DNA of 13,208 nucleotides, from NCBI GenBank assembly GCA_025201845.1, contig MU603954.1, positions 35,218 through 48,425 of the forward strand, given 5' to 3'. Made by a program: the position numbers and the translations under genes. Below, in pieces: positions 1-8,556 of this stretch (positions within the stretch are counted from its first letter, which is position 1; each line of letters opens with the position of its first letter). The notes beneath the pieces are model-generated. The model saw only the letters and a list, made by a program, of their open reading frames with translations, was not told the origin of the DNA and did no database searches. The DNA is from Martensiomyces pterosporus (Eukaryota; Kickxellomycota; Kickxellomycetes; Kickxellales; Kickxellaceae).

Positions 1-432
1 CAGGCGCTTGAGACTGGCGTCGATAGACTCAGCCAGGTTGCGACGGCTGTTTCCACCAGCATTGACATTCAGTTTCCTTGGCGGCAAGCCAGCAACAACC
101 TCAACAAGATGTGGGCTGGTGGTGTACTTTGAGGCAAGCACAATATCGCTGCGCTTGTCGGAGATAAAGTCGCCAAGGAAACGCTCAGAGTCACCACCGG
201 TATAGATATTGGCAGTGTCAACAAAGTTGCCGCCGTTCTCGTAGTAGTAGTCAAAGACCTTGCGCGAGTCCTCGAGATTGGCACCGAATCCTCCAGCCTC
301 GCCAAAGGTCATGGCGCCAAGAGTGACTGGAGAGATGCGCAGACCGGACTTTCCAAGGGTGACGTACTCATCGAGCGCAGTCAGTGCCTTGTTGACGGCA
401 GTGGAATCAGCAGTATCTTTTGATGAGGACAT
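1..432 (-). CDS. Aldo/keto reductase, N-terminal part (cut by window edge)
   Basis: The first 144 residues of an NAD(P)H-dependent aldo/keto reductase, open to the left edge with no stop, so the C-terminal half lies outside. The protein opens with a short polar leader, then LGKSGLRISPVTLGAMTFG (residues 26-44), the usual first strand of the TIM barrel. DTANIY supplies the catalytic Asp72 and Tyr77, and ASKYT supplies the catalytic Lys102. GGNSRRNLAESIDASLKRL (126-144) is the conserved helix just before the catalytic His strand, which is off the window. The ATG at 430-432 has A at -3. No intron is visible in this part. The family reduces aldehydes and ketones in the cytosol; the substrate cannot be told from this fragment. 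The family call is firm, the subfamily is not. Confidence 0.93.
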   Translation of the reverse strand, partial: MSSSKDTADSTAVNKALTALDEYVTLGKSGLRISPVTLGAMTFGEAGGFGANLEDSRKVFDYYYENGGNFVDTANIYTGGDSERFLGDFISDKRSDIVLASKYTTSPHLVEVVAGLPPRKLNVNAGGNSRRNLAESIDASLKRL

Positions 433-533
433 GCTTGCAGTGAAAGTGAAAGCCAAAGGGCAGGCAGGCAGAATAGTGTTGGTGGGAGATGGTGGCGAAG
501 ACAGAAAGGGCGGAGTAGCAAAGCACCAGACCC

Positions 534-541
534 TTTTTAAA
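534..541 (-). promoter_or_regulatory. TATA-like element upstream of aldo/keto reductase
   Basis: Read on the minus strand this is TTTAAAAA, about 100-110 bp upstream of the reductase ATG. It is the best AT-rich core-promoter candidate near this start. It is a weak match and inferred from position only. Confidence 0.3.
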
Positions 542-849
542 TGCAAATAGTAAATCGGATGTCAAGATACCGGTTTTGTCAACTTCGTTGTCGTCACACG
601 TCCGCACGCTTTGTGTTTCTACCCTAGTCCGCTTGATAGTCTTGTAGTTCTGCTTCGGGGCTTGTAACCACACTCCACATATGCGTGGCTGATTGTGTCC
701 TAGGTCCCGACATGACTCCGTAGAGCAGGGCAGCTATCAGCATCAAACACCGATTTTTAAGAAAGATGCCTCGCCGCAGCTTGCTTGTAGATGGCTGTAG
801 CAAAGGCAAAAAGGCTCCACGGACTCGCAATAGCTGCAGCCGCCTGTTG

Positions 850-898
850 GCATGCTGTTCACCGCATCTTAGCATGCTGTTCACCGCATCTTAGCATG
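850..898. repeat. 22-bp direct tandem repeat, about 2.2 copies
   Basis: Two perfect adjacent 22-bp copies occupy 850-871 and 872-893, followed by the first five bases of a third (894-898). Each unit starts with the palindrome GCATGC and ends in CACCGCATCTTA. It sits roughly 420-470 bp upstream of the reductase start. The duplication is certain; a regulatory role is not shown. Confidence 0.95.
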
Positions 899-1182
899 GC
901 TGCCACTTGTCCATGCGTCACCACTTCTACCCTGACCTGCATATCGTCTTCGCGTCAGTAAGCATGCTGCGAGTGCGAGTACTTTTACCTGCACACAGCA
1001 TCGCTAGTCCAAAGCCCTGTCTTCGCTCCGTGGCATGGATCAGGTTCCAGCATTGGCCATGCGTGGTCTGAACTGGGGCAGCATGCTTGTTCAAACCCAA
1101 AAAATGAAACTATTTAAAAGGAGATGGAAAAAAGAAGTGTAAAAAGAAAAAGGGGGCGCCTGGTGCGACGGGGTTGCCAGCC

Positions 1183-4100
1183 TTAGGCCTTGGCAGGGGT
1201 TGCCAAGTCCACAAGGACATCGAATGCGCCGGTTCCCGAAGCGACAGGCTGGCCCATGACGATCCTCGCCGACGGGTTGTGCAGATTGTCAAAGTCGCCA
1301 GACACCGTAGCCTCCTGGAGGAACGTGCATGTGGACTCGAAGCTCATCTTGGCAAACGGCGATGGGCTGGAGGACAGGCCGATACGGTTGAATGGCTTGA
1401 ACCCGCCCTCGAACGTCATGTAGTCAGCAACGAGACTGAGATGGCGCTTGTCAACGCCGATGTCATAAGCGCCGAAAACGCCGCTGATCTCGCGCATGAT
1501 CGCAGACCTGGCAGCCTCAACACCATAGGTGCGCAGAATGGCGGCAATGTCGTTGGTGTACAGGTGGTTGACGTCCACCCACTGGTCGAGGCCAGTGCGC
1601 TCGTCAAGACCAGCGATGTCCTCCAGGGGGATAAGAGAGGCATCCCAGATGCCGCGGATGTTGGCTCCGTTCGAGCCAATCACCAGCGCAGTGTCGGACT
1701 CGGACTTTGGGGTGTTGACGTAGCAAGAGGCGATGCCTGGGATCTCGCGAACGACGGTGCTGCGAACAGCCTCCTCGGCCAAGTTGAGCATAAGGAACTT
1801 GGGCGTGGTAGCTGGGAACTGCATCTCGATCTCGGCATAGGTCTCGTCCTTGCTGTCGACAAAGTTGTATCCGACAACGTGGGGGTAGCGCTTGATCATG
1901 CGTCTGCGGCGCTTGGCCAGCGAGATGACCTTGGCACGCAGCTCTTCCTCGTCGCTCTCGTCATCCGAGCCATCGTCAACGTCCATGTCCTCGCCGTCCT
2001 CGCCAGCAGCGGCTGCCTTGGCGCCCTTGCCCTTCTTCCCAGATGCCTCTTGCTTGGCCATATCGTCAAGCTGCTCCAGCTCAGCATCCATGCTGTCAAG
2101 CATCTCCTTGTCCTCGTCGTCGGGGCCATCGTACGACGTGTGCTCGGCGCGGCGCGAAGCAGCACGAGCGTCATCGGCGTCGCCGTCACCATTGGCGTCG
2201 TCGTCAGAATCAGAGTCAATGTCGGACTCGTCGACCAGGTCGTTGTCCTTCGCCTCGTCGCCCTCCTCATCAGCAGGCTTCGAAGACGAACCCGAGCTTG
2301 TGGGGACAGGCACCTCATCCTGGTCAGCGACATCGTCAGAGAGAACCAGGCGGTAGGTGCGCTTCAGGTCCTTGGCAATGAGCATCTCGAGCTTGTAGAC
2401 AAAGTGCATCTCAATCGCAAAGTTGATGTCCTCCTGGGTGACATCGTGCTCCTCCTCGTACTCCTTCGAGGGGAAGAGCTGCAGACGAACAGTGAACTGG
2501 CGGTACCGCTTGTGGTCAACGGCGTCCTTCTTGGCGGTAAGCCGCTCCTTGACCTCGAGGTAATCCGTGACATCGCCAAGAGTGAGCTTTGTCAGTGCGC
2601 TGGAAATGGACTCTGCATGGCTCTTCTGGACGCCGTCAAGCAGAGGAATGTCCATGGTGGGCGCAGCAATGTTGTCCGAAGCAACCATGACAATCTCACG
2701 CAGACGCGGGATGCCCATGGTGACGTTCTTTGCACCGAAGCCGGCAAGATGGAAGGTGTTGAGCGTCATCTGAGTCGATGGCTCGCCAATGCCCTGAGCA
2801 GCAATCAGCCCAACGCACTCTCCAGGGTCGATAAGCGAGTGCAGGTAGTTGAGGTACTGCAGCATGCGGAAGTTGCGAGGCGAGCAGTCCGAGTTGACGG
2901 CCGCCATGAGAGCGCCGGTGTCGCTGACAGAAGCAAGCATCTTGTCCTTCCTGCCAGTAAGCGACTCGGCTTGATTCACGTGCTCGTCCTTGTCCTGCTT
3001 CTTCTTGCTCTTCTTCTCTTGCAGCAGGCCATTCGGGTTGTCTTGCAAGTACTTCTCGAGCTCGACATAGAACCTCTCGGAGACGGCTCCGAGGTAGCGG
3101 CTAGGGTTGAAGCGCGAGCTGACAGGCTCGGCGAGAATGTCCGAGGGAGTATAGCTGCCGGGCTTGCCAATGATCTTCTTTGCATACTTGCGAGCAAGCT
3201 CGTCGTCAAGAACACCCGCAGCGCTGGCTGGGTTGAACTTGTCCCTGAGCGCGCGGTAGTTGGCAGCGGCAAAGTCGAACTTTGTCAAGTGCTGGCTCTT
3301 GAGCACATCGAGCGCATCCTCGCCATACTGGAACTGAATGACCGAGCCGTCAGAGTCGCGAACAGTGTAGTCGTAGTGGACCTGGATGCCCTCGAGGTGC
3401 TTGATAAGACAGCGCTGGAGATATCCAGAGCGCGAGGTCTTGACAGCGGTATCGATAAGGCCCTCGCGACCAGCCATGCAGTGGAAGTAGAACTCCTGGG
3501 GCTTCAGGCCAGTAAGGAAGCGGCTAGCGACATAGCCACCGGCACGGCCAGCACTGTCGAACGCGGCAAACGACGGCAAACTCTTTCCGCTGACCATCAG
3601 TGGCACACGGCGACCCTCGAGGGACTGCTGGCCGAGGCAGCAGGTGATCTGCGACAGGTTGATGTTCGACCCCTTGGCTCCGGATACAGTCATGACCACC
3701 ATGTTGTTGTGGGGGAAAGGCAGGTGGAGGTGGCTGGGCAGGCACTCGGCAATCAGATCGCCGGTAAGCTTGTTCATGCTAGCCATGATCGTGCCGTCCA
3801 GCTGGGCGAGCTTGTCGTCATGGCGCAAAACCTCCTCCATGCGGCGGTGGAACTCGTGCTGGACGTTGCGGTCAGAGTCAAGCTGCTCCGCGTTGTAGTC
3901 CTTGAGGCCAACAAAGCCAAGAGCTGCCTCAATGCCGCCAGCCCTCTGGTGCTTGACCATGTCCTTCCGGACAGAGTCGCCCTGCTTGTCGAAGAGCAGG
4001 TCCTCCATGCGGCAGCTGAAGCCAATCTCCTGAAGATAGCGCAAGAAGAGGCGTCCGAGGGTAGACAGCAGGCGGCCGGCATGCGTGGGCGAGTACAGCT

Positions 4101-6834
4101 CGTAGATGGAGTGGACAAGGCCATACGAAGAAGCACCAAACTGAGACTTGTCGAGCACGCCGACAAGAAGCTCGCCATCAAGGATCAGGACACGCTCCTC
4201 CTCCTCGGCATTGGGGCCCCAGTACCTCTTGCCAATCTTGTCCTTCGAGACAAGGTTCAGTGGCGAGTAGCCCCAAGTGAGGTTCAGAACAAGAGTCGAA
4301 ATAACCTGCTTTCCCGTCCACATGGGCCTGGGCTTGAAGATGGCAGGAGGCAGGAGCTGCACCTTGCCGTCGGGAAGATGGGGCTGTGTCTCGGGGCGGA
4401 GAGCCCAGTACACGAGCTCCTGGTACTCGCTGCGAGTGAGCAGGGTGTCGCGCTTGGTGAGGATGACGCCGCCATCGACCGAGTCCTGGATCAGACCGCG
4501 GAGGGGACCGCCGTCAGTGGGGTTCAGGTAGGTCATGTCCGCACCCATGATGTTGCGCAGCTCGGAGCGAGCAGCCTCGCTCTGAGGGAAATGCATGTTC
4601 ATCTCGTCGCCGTCAAAGTCGCTGTTGAACTGGTTGCAGTTCATGTAGTGGAAGCGCAGGGTGCGCTCTCCGGGGAGCACATGGGCACGCATACCAGCCA
4701 TCGAGGCACGATGGAGGGTTGGCTGGCGGTTCATCACAACCATGTCGCCGTTGCGCAAGTGGCGGTAAACCTTCTTGTTGACTCCGGTCGTGCGCGTTGT
4801 GAACATGTTCCCCAAAGCGGTGGGCTTTGACGATGTGTCCTGAGGGGTCAGGAGCTGGTTGGCCAAGGCAACACGGGACTCGTGGCTGAGGCGGTCGAGA
4901 TAGACAAGAGACCCATCCTCGTGCTGGACCGACACTGCGCCAGGCCAGGTCTCGGGTCCGTTGATAACGAGCTTGCGCATCTCCTTGACGTTGTGGGCGG
5001 TGACGGGCTCAGGGAAAGTCAGCTTCTTTGCAAACACAGGAGGCACTCCAACCTCGTCAGACTCGAGGTTGGGGTCGGGCGAAATGACGGAACGCGCAGC
5101 GTAGTTGACACGCTTGCCCATCATGTTCTGGCGGAACAGACCCTCCTTCTTCTCAAGCACCTGGCGGATGCCTGGGTCGGGCGCCTTGCCGTTCTTGCCC
5201 AGCGTGGGGTTCTTCGAGCTGTCCATAACGTTGTTGACAGACTGCTGCAGCTGGACCCAGGTGTTGATGACGCGCTCAAAGTTGATGCCCCCCTCGGCAG
5301 CCTGGGCAATCTGCTCGCTGTTTTGACGGGTGGCAGAGCTGTCGCCGGCATCCGGGTTGACCAGGTTGCGCAGAAAGACGCAGGTCTTCAGCACTGCGCC
5401 CAAGTAGACGTTCTGGGGGTTCTCCATGACCTCGTCGTTCATGACCGAGGCCGGGCGGAACTTTGTTGGCGGGACAGGGAGTGCCTCGATAAAGAACATG
5501 TCAGCGAGCTCGGCAGGCGAACGCACATCGCTGGGCAGAGTAAGTGTGATCTTGGACCTGACGTCGCTGGTCACATCGAGGGCATTGGCCACACGGGGGT
5601 CGCGCTGCTGGAAGAGGAGCCGGGCAAGCTCAGGCTCGTTCGAGAACAGGAGGCGCAGGTGGTTGCGCAGATGGATGGGCGTCATGAACACGGACGACTT
5701 TTGCGGCGCATTGGCCTGCTTCTTGGGATACGCATCGACAGAGTCGTAGGCGTCTTCAACGTCGGTCTCGTCCTCGGAGGCAGACTCAGCCTCGCTGTCA
5801 ACGTCCATGTCGTCGTCGGACGACTTCTTGCTGCCGTTCGCAGCCTGCTTCCTGGCTGCTGCCTTTTGGCCGTTCTTCAGCTCCTTCTCGATGGCAGCAA
5901 CGTCCAGGTGGAGCACATCGCGGTACTCCATGCCCTTTGCCTGCTTCGAAGCCTGCTGCTTGCGGGTCAGCGGCTCGCGGAAAACCTTGAGGTACCCGTC
6001 ACGACGAAGCTTTGGCAGCGGCCCGCGGCAGTTCTGGCAGGTCTGGTTTCTGCTGCGCATGATCAGCTCCTTGATGATCGCACGGCGCACGTTGTTCACC
6101 ATGGTGACCTTATAGGTCGCCTTCTCGCAGTTTGTGAGCTTGTCGTCGACGTACTCCTTGATGCGCTCAATGTACTCGTCGGACGACTCGTCGTTCTTCT
6201 TGCTCCTCGGAGACTCGTCATCGGACTCGTCAAGCGCCATGCCTTCGCCGTCTTCGTCGTCAGCGGCCGACTTGCCCGTATGCGGGAGCAGATCATCGAG
6301 GTCGTTGGCCTCTTGGATCAGGCCATACTCAAGCAGTCGGAGCTTTGCTGCGAACCGGGTAGCCTAAACCGCAATGGCGTTATAGCAGTGCGCAAAAAGA
6401 CAGGTTTAGCCATACAGCTGCCACACGGAGCTAGGCTCGCGGCAAGAGCAGGGGCATCAGCAAGAAGCGGCTACTCTGATGGTACTTACAGTGACGCGGT
6501 TGAACGAGAACTTGTGGCAGTAGGGGCAGCAACCCTGAAGGAAGCGGTACAGGGTATCAAACATCATTGGGTTGACGACAGGGCTGGGCAGCTCGATGTG
6601 GCCGAAATGGCCGGGGCAGTTGAAGTACGAGAGCGAGCAAGTGCCGCACAGGTGGTGCTTTGTGAATGGTCCCATGGCGGGGTCATAAAGACCGCCCTTG
6701 GTGGGGTTGCCAAGGGAATCGAGAAGCACAGGGTTGACCACCTGCTTCACCGACATGCGGCGCACCTCCGAGGGCTCGTAGAAGGTGAACGACACTCCAT
6801 CGATCTTGGAGTTGACAGGCTGTGCGATGTTCAT
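1183..6834 (-). CDS. RPA190: DNA-directed RNA polymerase I subunit RPA190 (largest subunit)
   Basis: Largest subunit of RNA polymerase I, which makes the large rRNA precursor in the nucleolus. Joined from exon 1 (6834-6490, 115 codons) and exon 2 (6363-1183), it gives 1841 aa, longer than yeast A190 (about 1660). The N-terminal clamp has a zinc site with Cys63, Cys66, Cys73 and His76. A second site pairs CPYC (Cys103, Cys106) in exon 1 with CQNC (Cys224, Cys227) in exon 2. The active-site loop NSDFDGDEMNMHFPQ carries the Mg-binding Asp697, 699 and 701. The bridge helix lies near 1074-1110 (HCMAGREGLIDTAVKTSRSG) and the trigger-loop region begins at GEPSTQMTLNTF (about 1308). Two acidic stretches stand out: about 291-327, and a long Asp/Glu/Ser-rich insert at about 1462-1586, in the place of the yeast A190 DNA-mimicking loop. 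The start ATG has A at -3 and the protein aligns from residue 1. Codons TTA, CTA and TCA are almost absent. Confidence 0.98.
6364..6489 (-). other. RPA190: Intron of RPA190 (126 bp)
   Basis: Minus-strand GT-AG intron with donor ACT|GTAAGT and acceptor GGTTTAG|GCT. It is phase 0 and joins ...FSFNRVT to ATRFAAKLRLLEYGL, restoring the expected A190 sequence. Its length is a multiple of three, but retention meets a stop ten codons in, giving a 125-aa product. No clear CTRAY branch site was found. Confidence 0.92.
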
Positions 6835-7054
6835 CGTTGGCTCCCTGCTTCAAGCCGAGTTCTATACAATGCAGAGCGTCTACAGACTTGGAAAGAAGCG
6901 AAAGAGGTTGGAGCAAATTGAAAGCGCCTTTTGAGGAAACAGCAACAAAAAAAGAAGAAAGCAGCCTCAGCGCGCAGGCACACCAAAAAGGCGAGAGGCC
7001 TGGATCAGAGCAGCTCTACTGAGCTTTAAAAAAAAAGCAGCATTTAGGCTGTGT

Positions 7055-7063
7055 AAAAATTTT
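7055..7063 (-). promoter_or_regulatory. RRPE-like AAAATTTT element upstream of RPA190
   Basis: The minus strand reads GGAAAATTTTTACAC about 221-229 bp upstream of the RPA190 ATG. In yeasts an AAAWTTTT core (RRPE) marks ribosome-biogenesis genes, often next to a PAC box (GATGAG). No PAC box is present between 6835 and 7098. The element also falls in the 3' flank of the upstream gene. It is short and AT-rich, so chance is possible. Confidence 0.25.
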
Positions 7064-7098
7064 CCACTCAACATACGCGCTGCCGCGATCACCGCGAA

Positions 7099-8115
7099 TC
7101 AGATTTTCTGCTTGACCAGAACCCACAGCTCCAAATCATCGCCACCGCCATCGCCATCGCCACCGCCGCTCGCTATGCGCTGAGCCTTGCCCTCGGCCAG
7201 GAGCTTGTGCAGGTGCAGCCGGGTGTTGTTCTGCGCGGCTAGGACAATCTTTGGGTCGGTGATGTCCGGGTACACCTCGCTAGTAATCTCTCTGACCAGC
7301 CAGCCCCTAGAGCGCGGCGGCGAGGATGGCGGCGGGCGACCCAGTACAGCGAGGATTTGGCGCTCACGCATGTTGCGGTGCTCAATGTACCCTTCAATAA
7401 CCCTGATTGAGTTGGGTCTTTCCTCGCCATCGCTGCCTCTCGATCTGCCGCTGATTACAGGCCCGTGTCCGGGAAGCAGCGCTGAGGGGCGAATGCCAAG
7501 AACGCGCTCCAAAGAGGCCATGTACGGCTGGAGGCTGTGTACGATGGTGGTGCCCTGGCCAAGTATCAGGTCTCCAGTCAGAAGCAGCGGCCCAGCGTCC
7601 ATGTCGTTCTGCTGGCCCTCCCCTACTTGCTCGCCATCGACTGTGAGCGCCATGTGGTCGTCAGTGTGGCCTGGCGTGTAAACTGCGCGCAGACGCAGTC
7701 CCTCTACGTCAAAGACCTGGGCGTCAGCAATATCAAACAAGCGGCCACGCTTAGCAGCGGATGCAAGCAGCCTGGTGACTGTCTCCTGGCTGTCAATGGT
7801 AGCATCCTTGCGCTTGTACACAGCGCAGTTGGGTGTGACTATATCGGCGGAATCGAGCAGACGGCTTACTCCGCCAATGTGGTCGGCGTGCCAGTGAGTA
7901 AGGATGATTCGGTCGATGCGGCCACTGCCAAGGCTCTTCTTGAGCAAGCTGAAGTACTCCGGCTGCGCTCCGTCTCCTGTGTCGATAAGCACCCGTCGGT
8001 CACCGTGGCCAACGATGTACGTGTTGGTGCCTTGGAGCGTAAATGGACCAGGGTTGAGACCCAAGACCCTCACAATGCTCTTGGACACCCTTTCTACAGC
8101 GGCGAGCTTGTCCAT
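7099..8115 (-). CDS. LACTB2-like metallo-beta-lactamase-fold hydrolase (probable endoribonuclease)
   Basis: A 338-aa member of the LACTB2 group of metallo-beta-lactamase-fold proteins; human LACTB2 (288 aa) is a mitochondrial single-strand endoribonuclease. Residues 19-35 (GLNPGPFTLQGTNTYIV) are the group's signature. The metal ligands are all present: HWHADH (His74, His76, Asp78, His79), PGHT (His150), TGD (Asp182) and PGHGPV (His217). The tail carries the typical I-YI-HR-RE-QIL helix (about 240-257) and a winged-helix-like end. A Gly/Asp-rich loop (317-327) near the C-terminus comes from a short GGC/GAT repeat. I chose the ATG at 8113-8115 because homology starts just after it and its context is good (G at -3, G at +4). 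The reading frame stays open upstream to a TTG at 8271 and has an in-frame ATG at 8262; see the finding on this extension. Substrate and location are inferred. Confidence 0.9.
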   Translation of the reverse strand: MDKLAAVERVSKSIVRVLGLNPGPFTLQGTNTYIVGHGDRRVLIDTGDGAQPEYFSLLKKSLGSGRIDRIILTHWHADHIGGVSRLLDSADIVTPNCAVYKRKDATIDSQETVTRLLASAAKRGRLFDIADAQVFDVEGLRLRAVYTPGHTDDHMALTVDGEQVGEGQQNDMDAGPLLLTGDLILGQGTTIVHSLQPYMASLERVLGIRPSALLPGHGPVISGRSRGSDGEERPNSIRVIEGYIEHRNMRERQILAVLGRPPPSSPPRSRGWLVREITSEVYPDITDPKIVLAAQNNTRLHLHKLLAEGKAQRIASGGGDGDGGGDDLELWVLVKQKI

Positions 8116-8284
8116 GACGTTGATGCAGATATGTAGCGCGAACCTGAAGAGAGCGAAAGGCAGAAACAGAAGTAGCAGGGGGCCAAGAGATAAGGTGAAA
8201 ACGTCATCCGCCCTCGCCCGCAATGAAAAGGATCCACTCCGCCCACGTGAGTATGGTGACATCAGCAGCAACGTCTACACTACA

Positions 8285-8440
8285 ATGGCGTTTCTTTCTG
8301 CTGCTGTCATCTTCATCGCCATTGCCGCCATCCAAACTCCTGCTGCCCACTCGGGATGCAATGCCGTTTGCGGACCAAGCCTCAAGAAAGTTTGCAAGGC
8401 TAGTGGATCCAACTGCGACTGCGGGCCAGCTGGCAGCTAA
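8285..8440 (+). CDS. Small secreted cysteine-rich protein (51 aa), unknown function
   Basis: A 51-aa open frame that looks like a small secreted protein. Residues 1-22 form a signal peptide: MAFLSAAVIFIAIAAI is strongly hydrophobic and is followed by small residues suited to cleavage (QTPAAHSG). The predicted mature part is under 30 residues, with five cysteines (Cys25, 29, 37, 44, 46) spaced C-x3-C-x7-C-x6-C-x-C. The ATG has A at -3 and G at +4. Stop codons TAA and TAG are adjacent, and an AATAAA lies 82 nt beyond, which supports a real transcript. It is divergent from the LACTB2-like gene, 169 bp away. I do not recognise the family; the odd cysteine count suggests dimerisation or a free thiol, or a small cell-wall or effector-type peptide. 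A chance open frame is possible. Confidence 0.6.
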   Translation: MAFLSAAVIFIAIAAIQTPAAHSGCNAVCGPSLKKVCKASGSNCDCGPAGS

Positions 8441-8521
8441 TAGCCGGTAAACGGGCTCCCGGCCGCACGCAGGCGCTTTTCCTTCACATCCATCCGCATG
8501 CGGCGATGGTTTGGAGCATTA

Positions 8522-8527
8522 AATAAA
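8522..8527 (+). terminator. Poly(A) signal AATAAA for the small secreted gene
   Basis: A perfect AATAAA on the plus strand, 82 nt after the stop at 8440, in the 116-bp gap between two convergent genes. Its position fits 3'-end formation of the small plus-strand gene. Confidence 0.5.
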
Positions 8528-8556
8528 GGAATGAAGGCCGCAAAAATAACATCTGG

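Larger units (their letters stand above)
433..1182. other. Intergenic region: AKR upstream and RPA190 3' flank
   Basis: This 750-bp stretch lies between two minus-strand genes. The right end (about 1090-1180), read on the minus strand after the RPA190 stop, is pyrimidine-rich with runs of T, as expected for a fungal 3' end, but has no AATAAA. The remainder should hold the aldo/keto reductase promoter. GCATGC palindromes occur at 850, 872, 962 and 1080, and a 22-bp tandem repeat lies at 850-898. No conserved protein is encoded in any frame, and no tRNA B-box was seen. Confidence 0.6.

Noticed and set aside
541..548. ATTTGCAT octamer on the minus strand next to the reductase TATA-like element.
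   Set aside because: It is a POU-factor site in animals; fungi lack POU factors, so the match is taken as chance.
1110..1118. TATA-like TATTTAAAA on the plus strand.
   Set aside because: No plus-strand gene follows it; it lies in the AT-rich 3' flank of RPA190.
1892..2356. Serine-rich 154-aa plus-strand frame.
   Set aside because: It is the antisense of the acidic Asp/Glu codons of the RPA190 jaw insert; the composition is a by-product.
1174..4830. A 1218-aa open frame on the plus strand.
   Set aside because: It is the exact antisense of RPA190 in the same codon register, has no recognisable domain, and is explained by the near absence of TTA, CTA and TCA codons in RPA190. The 679-aa frame at 4882-6921 is rejected for the same reason.
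8246..8252. GTGAGTA donor-like site just upstream of the small secreted gene.
   Set aside because: No acceptor at a workable distance joins an upstream coding exon to the signal peptide; the nearest AG would give an intron of about 20 bases.
8269..8271. TTG start giving a 390-aa LACTB2-like protein.
   Set aside because: It is not an ATG, the extension uses codons avoided by neighbouring genes, and homology begins only near the ATG at 8113-8115. The in-frame ATG at 8262 is kept as a finding.
8345..8359. AHSGC resembling a lipoprotein box in the small secreted protein.
   Set aside because: Lipobox processing is bacterial; the introns, poly(A) signals and gene set here are eukaryotic.
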